Positions 43,598-52,511 of a stretch of 64,000 bases of DNA are shown piece after piece. The DNA is taken from assembly GCF_051027545.1 (NCBI RefSeq), contig NZ_CP194902.1:4216001-4280000 (forward strand). The letters run 5' to 3'. Made by a program: the position numbers and the translations under genes. Below the pieces are notes generated by a model. It was not told the DNA's origin, did no database searches, and was given only the letters and a program-made list of their open reading frames with translations. This DNA comes from Methylocaldum sp002005105. GTDB lineage: Bacteria; Pseudomonadota; Gammaproteobacteria; Methylococcales; Methylococcaceae. Each line of letters starts with the position of its first letter. Position 1 is the stretch's first letter.

Positions 43598-44641
43598 TCA
43601 TTTCAGGCTCTCCAGATAACTCAGCAAGGGATGCAGGCTCTCGGCGTCATAATTGACGGGAGGCATCTTGTTGCCCGGTTTGACGTGCTGAGGATCGAGA
43701 ATCCAGCCCGCGAGGTTGCCGCGATTATTGGGCAGGGTTCCGGCCGCGAGAGTCCGCCGGCTGGCCAGGTGGGTCAAATCGGGCGCGACCCGTCCGAGCG
43801 CGGCGGTCCCGCGGATCGAGTGACAGAGTACGCACGGCGATGAAAGAAAGACCTGCTGTCCCCTGGCGAGAACCGGATCGGCGGGCTCGACCGCCGGAGC
43901 GCGCTCCCGAGCCAGCCAGTTCGAAAAGACTTCGGACGGCTCCGCAACCACCCAAAAAGCCATGTTCGCATGCTGTATGCCGCAGAACTCGGCGCACTGG
44001 CCGCGAAATTCCCCGGCCCGGTCGGCGGTGACCCAAGCGACGTTGCTCTGACCTGGAATCAGATCCATCTTGCCGCTCAGATTGGGCACCCAAAAGCTGT
44101 GGATGACGTCTCTGGATTTGAGCAGGAATTTCACCGGCCGGCCGACCGGGATGTGGATTTCGTTGGCGGTAACCGCGACCGCCCTATCCTGTTCGTCGAG
44201 GTAACGGATCTCCCACCACCAGCGGCGTCCGATCACCTCCACGGTCAGCGCATTTTCCGGCGGCTCCGCCGAAAGTTCTCGGTGAATCGACACGCTGGAA
44301 ATCAAAACGATCGGGAGTACGATAGCCGGCAGTATCACGCCGCCGGCGAGCACCAGATTGCGGCTCTGGCGCCGATTCAGAGGCGCTTCCCCGCGCCGGC
44401 CCAGCGAGCGCCACACGCCGGTCAGAAGCGCAACCATGACCGCCAGCAGAATCAGCGTGGCCACGATGCACATGGCCCACCATAGGTTGGCCAGCATCTG
44501 TGCCTGCGGACTCATCGGATTGGTGGCGTCCTGAACCCCGGAACAGCCGCCGAACAGCAAGACGAAAATCGGAAGGACGACCCGCTTCACCCGGCATCGC
44601 GCTCCCCCGCTCGGGCCCGGATTCCATGCGCCTTGGTTCAT
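43598..44641 (-). CDS. coxB: cytochrome c oxidase subunit II with fused cytochrome c domain
   Basis: A 347-aa subunit II of caa3 type. A lipoprotein-like N-terminus (VLLFGGCSG) is followed by two transmembrane helices, a cupredoxin domain with the CuA site GQCAEFCGIQHANM, and a C-terminal cytochrome c with CVLCH (SSPCVLCHSIRG) and distal Met in GNKMPPVNYD. The ATG overlaps the stop of the upstream cytochrome gene. It accepts electrons directly through its own heme. Confidence 0.95.
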   Translation of the reverse strand: MNQGAWNPGPSGGARCRVKRVVLPIFVLLFGGCSGVQDATNPMSPQAQMLANLWWAMCIVATLILLAVMVALLTGVWRSLGRRGEAPLNRRQSRNLVLAGGVILPAIVLPIVLISSVSIHRELSAEPPENALTVEVIGRRWWWEIRYLDEQDRAVAVTANEIHIPVGRPVKFLLKSRDVIHSFWVPNLSGKMDLIPGQSNVAWVTADRAGEFRGQCAEFCGIQHANMAFWVVAEPSEVFSNWLARERAPAVEPADPVLARGQQVFLSSPCVLCHSIRGTAALGRVAPDLTHLASRRTLAAGTLPNNRGNLAGWILDPQHVKPGNKMPPVNYDAESLHPLLSYLESLK

Positions 44642-45192
44642 CGTTTCGGCTCGCCGGGCGATTTCCCGCTTTCATCCGCCGATTCCCGGCGCCTGGGTTC
44701 AGGCGCGCCGGTCGCCGCGTACTCGGGTTGCAGCGTGCGGATGTAAGCGATGATCTGCCAGACCTGTACATCGGTAATCCGCCCGCCGTAGGCAGGCATA
44801 CCCTTGGGCCGGCCCTCGACAATGCTGGCGAACAGGTTGTCGTCGTGAGGACCGTAGATCCACTCGTCGTCCATCAACGGCGGACCGATTGCCCCGCCGC
44901 CGCTTGCATGACAGCCGGAGCAGTTAAACCAGTCCCAGAGCTCCTTGCCTTCGGCGATGGCCTGCCGGTCTCCCGCGAAAGGATTTCGGAATCGCGGCAG
45001 CTCCGGCATCTCGGGGCCGGGGCGCAAATCAACCATGGGCGCGCCGGTGGGCGTTCCCCCTGCCGGCGGCGCCCGCCTGAACTCGCCTATGCCCCGTTCT
45101 TCCCGGCAGCCGGCAACAAGACCCAAACCGAAAACTCCCAACAGAGCCAGCGCCCCCAGCGGCAATTTTCGGCGAAGATATCGGTCATTCAT
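44638..45192 (-). CDS. lipoprotein cytochrome c of oxidase operon
   Basis: A 184-aa cytochrome c with lipobox (GLVAGCRE), Pro/Gly-rich linker, heme site CSGCH (NCSGCHASGGGAIGPPL) and distal Met in KGMPAYGGRI. It is the first gene of the oxidase operon and probably feeds electrons to the fused cytochrome of CoxB. The C-terminus is charged (ESADESGKSPGEPKR). Confidence 0.9.
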   Translation of the reverse strand: MNDRYLRRKLPLGALALLGVFGLGLVAGCREERGIGEFRRAPPAGGTPTGAPMVDLRPGPEMPELPRFRNPFAGDRQAIAEGKELWDWFNCSGCHASGGGAIGPPLMDDEWIYGPHDDNLFASIVEGRPKGMPAYGGRITDVQVWQIIAYIRTLQPEYAATGAPEPRRRESADESGKSPGEPKR

Positions 45193-45570
45193 GCGGGACG
45201 ACCCTCTGCGTTCCTTCGATTCAGGGTACTCCGTACTTTCGGAGTTGCGCGCCTATCTCGGACCGCTCTTGTTACGGCACTCCAATCCGATAAGCTGCCA
45301 GGACGCTACACGAGGACTTACGTCTCCGTATCCAATAATTTCGATCAGGCCGCCCTTCGTTCTATCCAAAAATACGCAATAGTTCGTACAGAGCTCCGGC
45401 ATTTCCGCGCACAGACCGGATTTTTCTGAAATGCTGTCAAGGAATAGCGGGAGATGGCGGAAAGACGGGATGACAAGTGCCTAGACTTGCCGTCCCTCGG
45501 GACCGGCGCTCAGCGTGCGAGCCCGAACCGCGTATCCGGAAACGGAGCGGAAACGCGGGACGCTCCATTG
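45193..45570. other. promoter region of oxidase operon
   Basis: About 380 bases without a gene, upstream of the cytochrome/oxidase operon and downstream of the kinase stop, which points the same way. No clear regulator site is seen. It must hold the oxidase promoter unless the operon is read from the kinase gene. Confidence 0.5.
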
Positions 45571-47109
45571 TCAACGTTCAAGCTTGCCCTTGAGTTTGAG
45601 CAGACCGTCGTGATTCGGGACGGCTTCCAGCCCCTCCAATACTTTCTTCAGGCTATCGACGCGGTTGCCTTGCTCGAACGCTTTCCATGCCTCCAGCTCC
45701 AGGGCGTTCGCGATCTTTTGTATGCCGCTGGCCGCCTTTTCGTTGTAGGGATCGATCTTGAGCGCCTCGCGGTAGGCCCACAAAGCATTGGCGCCGGTCG
45801 GGGCGGTCAAATAGCCGACCTCGAAGTGAATGTCCGCCAGTTCCAGCAGATCCGCGACTTTCGCGTGCTGCTCGGCGGTGAGCGTGGTCGCGATCTTGGG
45901 CGGCTCCTTGGCTTTATGCAGGCCCATGTAAACATTGCTGCCGATGGCCAGGACGACAACCGTGGCGGCGGCCCAGCTTCCGTAGAACACCGGCGACCGC
46001 TTCTGCAGATCGCCGATGAAATCCTCGGCCGTCGGGGTACGGTCCTCGCGCTTGAGGGCGAGGGCTCTCTTGAGACCTCTCCATTGCCTGCCGTTCAAGC
46101 CGGAGATGGGCTTGGGCTGCAATTTCAGTTCGACCGCGACGTCCGCCGAAATTTTTGCGTACGGATGTTTCCCCGCCAAAAGTTCGTAAGTCACGCAGGC
46201 CAGGGCGTAAATATCGTCGCGCGGGTCCGGCTCCTCGTCCTTGAGCATCTCGTAACTCGCATAAGCCGGCGTCAGCGCCCCCAGATCGCGGGCATTGAAT
46301 ACGGTCGCGTCGCCGCCCTTCTTGTCCGTTCGGCCCGCGGCGCAGGCGATGCCGAAGTCGAGCACCTTGACTTCGCCGTTCTCGTCGATGAAGACGTTGC
46401 CCGGCTTGAAATCCGAATGGACGATGTTCTTCTTGTGGGCGTGGGCCAGCGCTTCCGCCATGCCCTGGATGATCGGCCAGGCCTTCTTGAACGGCATGCC
46501 CCCCTCGGGAAGCTCTCGGATCAATCGGTTGAGGGGCTGGCCTTCGAGGTATTCCATCGACATGAAGACGTGCCGGTCGTCCCTGTCGAAGTCGTACACA
46601 TTGATGATGTTCGGATGGGAAAGCGTCTGAGCCCGTTTGGTCTCCCTCTGGAGCGCGATCAGGGAAACGGGATTTTGCTGAAAATCCTCGTTGAGGACCT
46701 TCAAAGCAACATAGGGCTCTTTGTCGTTGGCCTCTTTCTTGCGCAGGTCCAGTGCCTTGAACACTACGCCCATTCCGCCCTCGCCCAGCACCTGCTCCAG
46801 CACGAACCGGTCCTTGAGGACGTCGCCGATTTGCAAAGGCCTTACCGTTAACGCGGATTCGACCGGCAGCGGGACACTGTGGCCGGTCCGGGTACTCAGC
46901 CGAGTCGAATCGCCATCATCGCTCGGCGCGGGCGCCGCGACGGGACGCGGCGCCTCCGGCACCCTAGGGGCGAGGGTCGCCAGCCGCGTCTTTTCCGCAT
47001 CATCGTCTGCGGCAACCGCGGCCGGACCCGGACGATTGCCGGCGGACGAGGGCAAGATCCTGGTTTTGTCGAGTGCATCATCACCAGACGTTTGCTGAAT
47101 ATCTGTCAT
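45571..47109 (-). CDS. membrane Ser/Thr protein kinase with N-terminal TR motifs
   Basis: A 512-aa Hanks-type kinase. Order: low-complexity N-terminus (1-95) with three spaced D/E-rich TR motifs (DKTRIL, EKTRLA, DSTRLS); kinase domain (about 100-365) with VLGEGGMGVVFKA, Lys137 (VALKVL), HSDFKPGN with Asp233, and VLDFGIA with Asp251; a transmembrane helix (SWAAATVVVLAIGSNVYM); and a C-terminal TPR-like helical domain. HSD instead of HRD marks a non-RD kinase. The ATG at 47109 is chosen; 47142 is an alternative. The TR motifs are likely autophosphorylation sites bound by FHA domains. Confidence 0.9.
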   Translation of the reverse strand: MTDIQQTSGDDALDKTRILPSSAGNRPGPAAVAADDDAEKTRLATLAPRVPEAPRPVAAPAPSDDGDSTRLSTRTGHSVPLPVESALTVRPLQIGDVLKDRFVLEQVLGEGGMGVVFKALDLRKKEANDKEPYVALKVLNEDFQQNPVSLIALQRETKRAQTLSHPNIINVYDFDRDDRHVFMSMEYLEGQPLNRLIRELPEGGMPFKKAWPIIQGMAEALAHAHKKNIVHSDFKPGNVFIDENGEVKVLDFGIACAAGRTDKKGGDATVFNARDLGALTPAYASYEMLKDEEPDPRDDIYALACVTYELLAGKHPYAKISADVAVELKLQPKPISGLNGRQWRGLKRALALKREDRTPTAEDFIGDLQKRSPVFYGSWAAATVVVLAIGSNVYMGLHKAKEPPKIATTLTAEQHAKVADLLELADIHFEVGYLTAPTGANALWAYREALKIDPYNEKAASGIQKIANALELEAWKAFEQGNRVDSLKKVLEGLEAVPNHDGLLKLKGKLER

Positions 47110-47371
47110 TTTTCTTATCAGGGAAGATTGTTTTGCAAACACATCGCGGCTCGGTGGCGTTCTTTATGATAGCCCCTCCCCGGAAGGATGCGGAAAAACA
47201 AACGTGCAACTCTCTTTTCGGAGAAAAGTCTCATACCTTAAACGGTGCGCGGGGAACGTCACGAGTGGTCCGAGGATAAGTTCATCCCGAGCTTAGTCGA
47301 AGGGCCGCCATCGGGACGCGCAGTAGCTTCCCACCCACCGTCTTAGACCTAGAGATCTTAAAGGAGGGAAC

Positions 47372-47797
47372 ATGGCGGTACGAAGCGCATCGGCCGAGTG
47401 GGAAGGCAATCTCGCTCAGGGAAAAGGAAGCATGCGATTGGGCAGCGGCGCCTTCACCGGGAGCTACTCGTTTTCGTCCCGTTTTCAAGAGGGACAAGGC
47501 ACCAATCCCGAAGAGCTCATCGGCGCGGCGCATGCGGGTTGCTTTTCCATGGCGCTGGCACACGGCTTGGCGCAGTCCGGGCACACGCCCAAGCGCATTG
47601 CGACGACGGCGAAAGTCCACCTCGAAAAGGTGGGCGAAGGGTTCAAGATCACCGCGATCGAGTTGGATACCGAGGGCGACGTACCCGGAATCGACGCAGC
47701 GACATTCCAGACGTTCGCCGACGACGCGAAACGGAATTGCCCGGTCTCCCGGCTTCTCACCGGCGCCGAAATCAAGCTCAGGGCGAAGCTCGTTTAG
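47372..47797 (+). CDS. osmC: OsmC family peroxidase
   Basis: A 141-aa OsmC/Ohr-type thiol peroxidase, which reduces organic hydroperoxides. The two reactive cysteines are in AAHAGCFSMALAHGL and KRNCPVSRLLTG, and the N-terminus (SAEWEGNLAQGKGSMRLGSG) and GTNPEELIGAAHAG match OsmC. AAGGAGGG precedes the ATG. It is followed after about 70 bases by an FAD reductase in the same direction. Confidence 0.93.
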   Translation: MAVRSASAEWEGNLAQGKGSMRLGSGAFTGSYSFSSRFQEGQGTNPEELIGAAHAGCFSMALAHGLAQSGHTPKRIATTAKVHLEKVGEGFKITAIELDTEGDVPGIDAATFQTFADDAKRNCPVSRLLTGAEIKLRAKLV

Positions 47798-47867
47798 CGC
47801 CCAAACAGTTCAAGGCGCTCGCGGCCGAAACCTTTGACGGATGAGGGCGCCGACGGAGGCGAATGAT

Positions 47868-49055
47868 ATGCCGCACTACAACTATCTCATCATCGGCGGC
47901 GGAATGACGGCGGACGCCGCGATTCGGGGCATACGCGAGATCGATACCGGGGGAACGATCGGACTGATCGGCGCGGAGGCGCACCCTCCCTACAACCGCC
48001 CGCCCCTCTCCAAAGGACTCTGGAAAGGAAAACCGTTCGAGCGCATCTGGCGGAAGAACGTCGAACGGAATGTCGCTCTGCATCTCGGCCGGATCGCCAG
48101 CACGCTGGATCTCGCGGCCAAGCGCATCGACGACGATCAAGGGACCGCCTACACCTTCGATAAATTGCTGCTGGCGACGGGCGGAACCCCACGGCGACTC
48201 CCCTTCGGCGGCGACGACATCATTTATTTTCGAACCCTCGACGACTATCAGCGTCTTCGCGCGCTGAGCGAGGAAAAACAGCGCTTTGCCGTCATCGGCG
48301 GCGGATTCATAGGTTCCGAGATCGCGGCTGCTCTGGCGATGAACGGCAAGGAAGTGGTCATGGCCTTTCCCGAAGAAGGGATAGGGGCGCGACTGTTCCC
48401 GCCCGACCTCAGCCTGTTCCTGAACGACTACTATCGACAGCAGGGCGTCGAGGTGCTGCCCGGACAGCAGGTCACCGATCTTCAAAAGTCGGACAACCAG
48501 CTCGTCTTGACCTTATGCGACGGGAAGACCACCAACGAACGGGCGATTTCCGTGGATGCCGCGGTGGCCGGCATCGGTATCGTACCCAACATCGAGCTCG
48601 CGAAAGGCGCGGGCCTTCTAGTGGAAAACGGCATCGTGGTGAACGGCCTCCTGCAAGCCGGTACTCCGGACGTGTATGCCAGCGGAGACGTCGCCAATTT
48701 CTACAATCCGGCCCTGGACACACGCTTGCGGGTCGAACATGAAGACAATGCCAATACCATGGGCAAGCACGCCGGTCGAAACATGGCCGGGGAAACCGTT
48801 CCGTATCACCATCTTCCGTTTTTCTATTCGGATCTGTTCGAACTGGGATACGAAGCCGTCGGAGAAACCGACTCCCGCCTCGAAACAGTCGCCGATTGGT
48901 CGGAGCCGAACCGAAAAGGCGTCGTCTATTACCTGCGGGACGGTCGGGTCAGAGGCGTGCTGTTATGGAACGTCTGGGAACGCGTCGACTTAGCCCGCGA
49001 GCTGATTGCCGAACCCGGCCCGATCGACCCTCGCAGCCTGAAGGGAAGGCTTTGA
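47868..49055 (+). CDS. FAD-dependent pyridine nucleotide oxidoreductase
   Basis: A 395-aa flavoprotein of the ferredoxin/rubredoxin reductase and AIF-like group. It has two Rossmann motifs: YLIIGGGMTADAAIRG (FAD) and FAVIGGGFIGSEIAAAL (NAD(P)H), ATGGTPRRLP, and the FAD-binding GTPDVYASGDVANFY. A C-terminal domain (ELGYEAVGETDSRLE) resembles AIF-type members. GGAGG eight bases before ATG 47868 decides the start. Its electron acceptor is unknown; the neighbouring OsmC suggests oxidative stress, but this is inference. Confidence 0.88.
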   Translation: MPHYNYLIIGGGMTADAAIRGIREIDTGGTIGLIGAEAHPPYNRPPLSKGLWKGKPFERIWRKNVERNVALHLGRIASTLDLAAKRIDDDQGTAYTFDKLLLATGGTPRRLPFGGDDIIYFRTLDDYQRLRALSEEKQRFAVIGGGFIGSEIAAALAMNGKEVVMAFPEEGIGARLFPPDLSLFLNDYYRQQGVEVLPGQQVTDLQKSDNQLVLTLCDGKTTNERAISVDAAVAGIGIVPNIELAKGAGLLVENGIVVNGLLQAGTPDVYASGDVANFYNPALDTRLRVEHEDNANTMGKHAGRNMAGETVPYHHLPFFYSDLFELGYEAVGETDSRLETVADWSEPNRKGVVYYLRDGRVRGVLLWNVWERVDLARELIAEPGPIDPRSLKGRL

Positions 49056-49068
49056 TGAGACGCCTTCG

Positions 49069-49140
49069 TCGGCAAGGGATTGCCGACCTACAACTGCCCG
49101 ACGCACCGCCTCTTTGTCGGCAAGGGATTTGCCGACCGAC
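49069..49140. repeat. two GTCGGCAAGGGATTGCC hairpin units
   Basis: GTCGGCAAGGGATTGCCGAC at 49069-49088 and a variant GTCGGCAAGGGATTTGCCGA at 49116-49135, between the FAD reductase and the transaldolase-transketolase gene. The spacer (49056-49218) contains no gene. Confidence 0.8.
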
Positions 49141-49218
49141 CACAGCTTGTTTCAGCCTCACGCCCCAGAACGTTTCGGCAGTATCCGGCGCCGTTATCCT
49201 TATAGGACGGAAGACATA

Positions 49219-52170
49219 ATGAACGCTCTACTAAAACTCATCGAGCACGGCCAAAGCTATTGGATCGACAATCTCACGCGGCGCATGATCACCAGCGGCG
49301 AACTCGAATGCCGCGTCCGCCGCGAAGGCCTGCGCGGGGTGACTTCCAATCCGCAGACCTTCCAGAAAGCCATCGCCGGAACCAAGGATTACGATGAGCA
49401 AATCGAAAGCCTCACCTGCGGCGGCCGTCCATGCCCCGACGTGCGCGAGATCTACGAAGCGCTGGTGACCACCGACATTCGAGACGCCTGCGACATCCTG
49501 CGTCCCGTTTACGACGAAACCTCCGGACTGGACGGCTACGTCAGTCTCGAAGTGTCTCCGCACATCGCGCATTACCCCGAGGCCTCGATCGAACAGGCAC
49601 GGCATTTGTCCCGCATCGTCGATCGGCCCAATCTGTTCATCAAGATTCCGGGCACCCTCGCCGGCCTGCCCGCAATCGAGCAGCTTCTGTTCGAGGGCAT
49701 CAACGTCAACATCACCCTCCTCTTTTCCGTCGAGCGCTACCAAGCCGTCGCCGAGGCCTATCTCCGAGCGCTCGAACGGAGGACCGAGGCCGGTCTCCCG
49801 CTGGAAAACATCGCCTCCGTGGCCAGCTTTTTTCTGAGCCGGATCGATGTATTGGCGGATCAGCTCCTGAGTCAGCGAATCTCCCCGGAGATTGCCCGTG
49901 ACCTCGAGCCGGACCCGAAAACGCTGCTGGGAAAGACGGCGATCGCCAACGCCAAGCTGGCTTACCGTAGCTTCAAACGGATCATCGCGAGCGATCGATG
50001 GAAAGCTCTGGAAAACAAGGGCGCGCGTATGCAGCGCATGCTATGGGCCAGCACCAGCACGAAAAATCCGGACTACCCGGATGTCATGTACGTGGAACCG
50101 CTGATCGGGCCCCACACGGTCAACACCATGCCGGAAACGACCATCGACGCCTTCGCCGATCACGGCGCGGTGCGCGACACGATCGAGGAAGGCTCGGACG
50201 AGGCGCGAGGGGTGATGGAGGGGCTTTCGAAGCTCGGAATCGATTTCGGCCTGGTTACCGCCCAGCTCGAAAACGAGGGCGTACAGAAATTCATCGAACC
50301 GTACGACGCCCTGATGAACAGCCTGGCGGACAAGTGCCAGAAATACTCGAATCGCCGCGGCATCGCCCTCCTGCAGAAAATGGCGCGCCAACTCCGCCGC
50401 GACGTCGTCATGATGACGACCGAAGCGGGATCGGGCCATCCGACCTCGAGCCTGTCCTGCGCCGATATCGTCGCCGCCCTCTTCTTTCACGAAATGCGCT
50501 GGGACCCGAGCGACCCGAGCGCCCGCAACGTGGACTCCTTCATCTTATCCAAGGGCCATGCGGCCCCGATCTTATGGGCCGCGCTCCACGAGTCCGGCGC
50601 GAGTCACGAGGACTTGGGTTCGCTGCGCAAAATCGACAGCACCTTCGAGGGCCATCCGACGCCGACCAATCCCTGGGTCAAAGTGGCGACCGGCTCGCTG
50701 GGTCAGGGGCTGGCCGCCGCCAACGGGATCGCGCTGGCCAACCGCCTGGACGGCATCGCCAGCCGGGTCTTCTGCGTCGTGGGGGACGGCGAGTGCTCCG
50801 AGGGCTCGGTGTGGGAAGCGGCGCAGTTCGCGTCTCTCAACAAGCTGTCGGGGCTGGTCGCGATCGTCGACGTCAACGGCCTGGGCCAGACCGGACCCAC
50901 GCCTTATGGGCACCGCACCGAGGTATTCGCACGCCGCTTTCAGTCCTTCGGATGGTCGACCATCGAAATCGACGGGCATGACATGGAAGCCATACTCGAC
51001 GCCTTGTATCGGGCCCGAAAAGGCGGCCCGACGGCGATCATCGCCCGAACTGAAAAAGGCCACGGCGTTCCCTTTCTGGAAGGCGCTCACGGCTGGCACG
51101 GCAAGGCCCTGAGCCGGGAGGAGATGGACAGGGCGCTCAAGGAACTGGGCGATACGGGCGTGCACATGACGATCGAACCTCGCCGGATCAGCGCGATTCG
51201 CCACTCCGAATCCGAACCGGCGCCGCGCCTCGAACTCGGCTACCAGCCGGGCGAAAAGGTCGCCACGCGCAAGGGATTCGGGAATGCGCTCAAGAAGCTC
51301 GGGGGACTCATGCCGGAAATCGTGGTGCTCGACGGCGACGTGAGCAACTCGACGTATACCGAATTTTTCGCCCGAAGCTATCCGAAACGCTTCTTCCAAA
51401 GCTATATCGCCGAGCAGAACCTGGTCGGAACCGCGCTCGGCCTGGCCGTTTCCGGCAAGATTCCGGTCGCCGCCAGCTTCGCCTGTTTTCTCTCGCGTGC
51501 TTACGACTTCATCCGCATGGCGGGCCACAGCCGTCCGCCGCATCTCGTGTTCTGCGGCAGCCATGCCGGCGTGTCCATAGGCGAGGACGGCCCTTCGCAG
51601 ATGGGCCTTGAGGATCTGGCCATGTTCCGCGCCCTGGCCGGCAGCACCGTGCTGTACCCGTGCGACGCCGTCAGCGCCGAACGCCTGACCGAACTGGCGG
51701 TGAAGACGCCGGGCATCGTCTATCTCCGCACCACGCGCCCTTCAACCCCGGTCATCTATTCCGAAGATGAAGATTTTCCGATCGGCGGCAGCAAGGCCCT
51801 GCGCTCCGGCGGGGACGACCGATTCACGGTCGTCGCCGCCGGCATCACCGTGCACGAGGCGCTCGCAGCCCATGACAGCCTGAAGCAGCGAGGAATATCG
51901 GTGCGCGTCATCGATGCCTATTCGGTCAAGCCGCTGGACGTGGCGACCCTGGAGCAGGCGGCGCGGGAAACACAAGGCGTCGTGGTGGTCGAGGACCACT
52001 GGCGCGACGGGGGACTCGGCGATGCGGTCGCGGCGGCCTTGAATTCCACGGTACCCGTACATCGTCTCGCCGTAAGCAAAGAGCCCCGATCGGGAACGAT
52101 GGAAGAACTGCTGGATCGGCACGGCATCTCCCGGCGAGCGATCGAAGAAAAGATTTTGGAGTTTGAATAG
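49219..52170 (+). CDS. transaldolase-transketolase fusion protein
   Basis: A 983-aa protein with two complete enzymes. Residues 1 to about 372 are transaldolase: WIDNLTRRMITSGEL, GVTSNPQTFQKAI, the Schiff-base Lys142 in NLFIKIPGTLAGL and SVASFFLSRIDVLAD. Residues about 385-983 are a transketolase of the short, two-subunit-like type: TTEAGSGHPTSSLSCADIV, the thiamine diphosphate motif VVGDGECSEGSVWEAAQF to DVNGLGQTG, and the second half with VVLDGDVSNSTYTEFF, YIAEQNLVGTALGLA and VRVIDAYSVKPLD. Both catalyse pentose-phosphate rearrangements, so fusion would join consecutive C3/C2 transfers. ATG 49219 is chosen; upstream codons come from a repeat. Confidence 0.93.
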   Translation: MNALLKLIEHGQSYWIDNLTRRMITSGELECRVRREGLRGVTSNPQTFQKAIAGTKDYDEQIESLTCGGRPCPDVREIYEALVTTDIRDACDILRPVYDETSGLDGYVSLEVSPHIAHYPEASIEQARHLSRIVDRPNLFIKIPGTLAGLPAIEQLLFEGINVNITLLFSVERYQAVAEAYLRALERRTEAGLPLENIASVASFFLSRIDVLADQLLSQRISPEIARDLEPDPKTLLGKTAIANAKLAYRSFKRIIASDRWKALENKGARMQRMLWASTSTKNPDYPDVMYVEPLIGPHTVNTMPETTIDAFADHGAVRDTIEEGSDEARGVMEGLSKLGIDFGLVTAQLENEGVQKFIEPYDALMNSLADKCQKYSNRRGIALLQKMARQLRRDVVMMTTEAGSGHPTSSLSCADIVAALFFHEMRWDPSDPSARNVDSFILSKGHAAPILWAALHESGASHEDLGSLRKIDSTFEGHPTPTNPWVKVATGSLGQGLAAANGIALANRLDGIASRVFCVVGDGECSEGSVWEAAQFASLNKLSGLVAIVDVNGLGQTGPTPYGHRTEVFARRFQSFGWSTIEIDGHDMEAILDALYRARKGGPTAIIARTEKGHGVPFLEGAHGWHGKALSREEMDRALKELGDTGVHMTIEPRRISAIRHSESEPAPRLELGYQPGEKVATRKGFGNALKKLGGLMPEIVVLDGDVSNSTYTEFFARSYPKRFFQSYIAEQNLVGTALGLAVSGKIPVAASFACFLSRAYDFIRMAGHSRPPHLVFCGSHAGVSIGEDGPSQMGLEDLAMFRALAGSTVLYPCDAVSAERLTELAVKTPGIVYLRTTRPSTPVIYSEDEDFPIGGSKALRSGGDDRFTVVAAGITVHEALAAHDSLKQRGISVRVIDAYSVKPLDVATLEQAARETQGVVVVEDHWRDGGLGDAVAAALNSTVPVHRLAVSKEPRSGTMEELLDRHGISRRAIEEKILEFE

Positions 52171-52511
52171 TGACGCAATGCGTACCCTGTCCTGTTAACA
52201 GATTACCGAAACCGGAATTTCGTAGGATGGGTAGAGCGAAGCGAAACCCATCAATGGCGGGTTAGGCGCACTCCAACACAAGCTAGCTATCGATCACCAC
52301 GCTTTGCGTGCGCCGTTACCCGCCACGCCGTCCTTTGGCGGGTTACGGTGCGCGCATGACTCGTGTGGTTACGCGCGGAAGGCATGGTGCGCACCTAACC
52401 CGCCCTACCATGGGCTGTGTCGGGAAAGGATTCCCGACCTACTTGGCGGCACCGATGCGTAGGTCGGCAATCCCTTGCCGACGCATCCTCCGCACCCAAC
52501 CGGAAAATGCT
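52171..52511. repeat. convergent intergenic region with dispersed repeats
   Basis: Contains GTAGGATGGGTAGAGCGAAG (52222), palindromic GGCGGGTTACGGTGCG stretches, GTCGGGAAAGGATTCCCGAC (52419) and GTAGGTCGGCAATCCCTTGC (52459). It ends with the terminus of a type 2 element (GGAAAATGCTC at 52502-52512) that touches the autotransporter stop codon. No gene. Confidence 0.8.
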
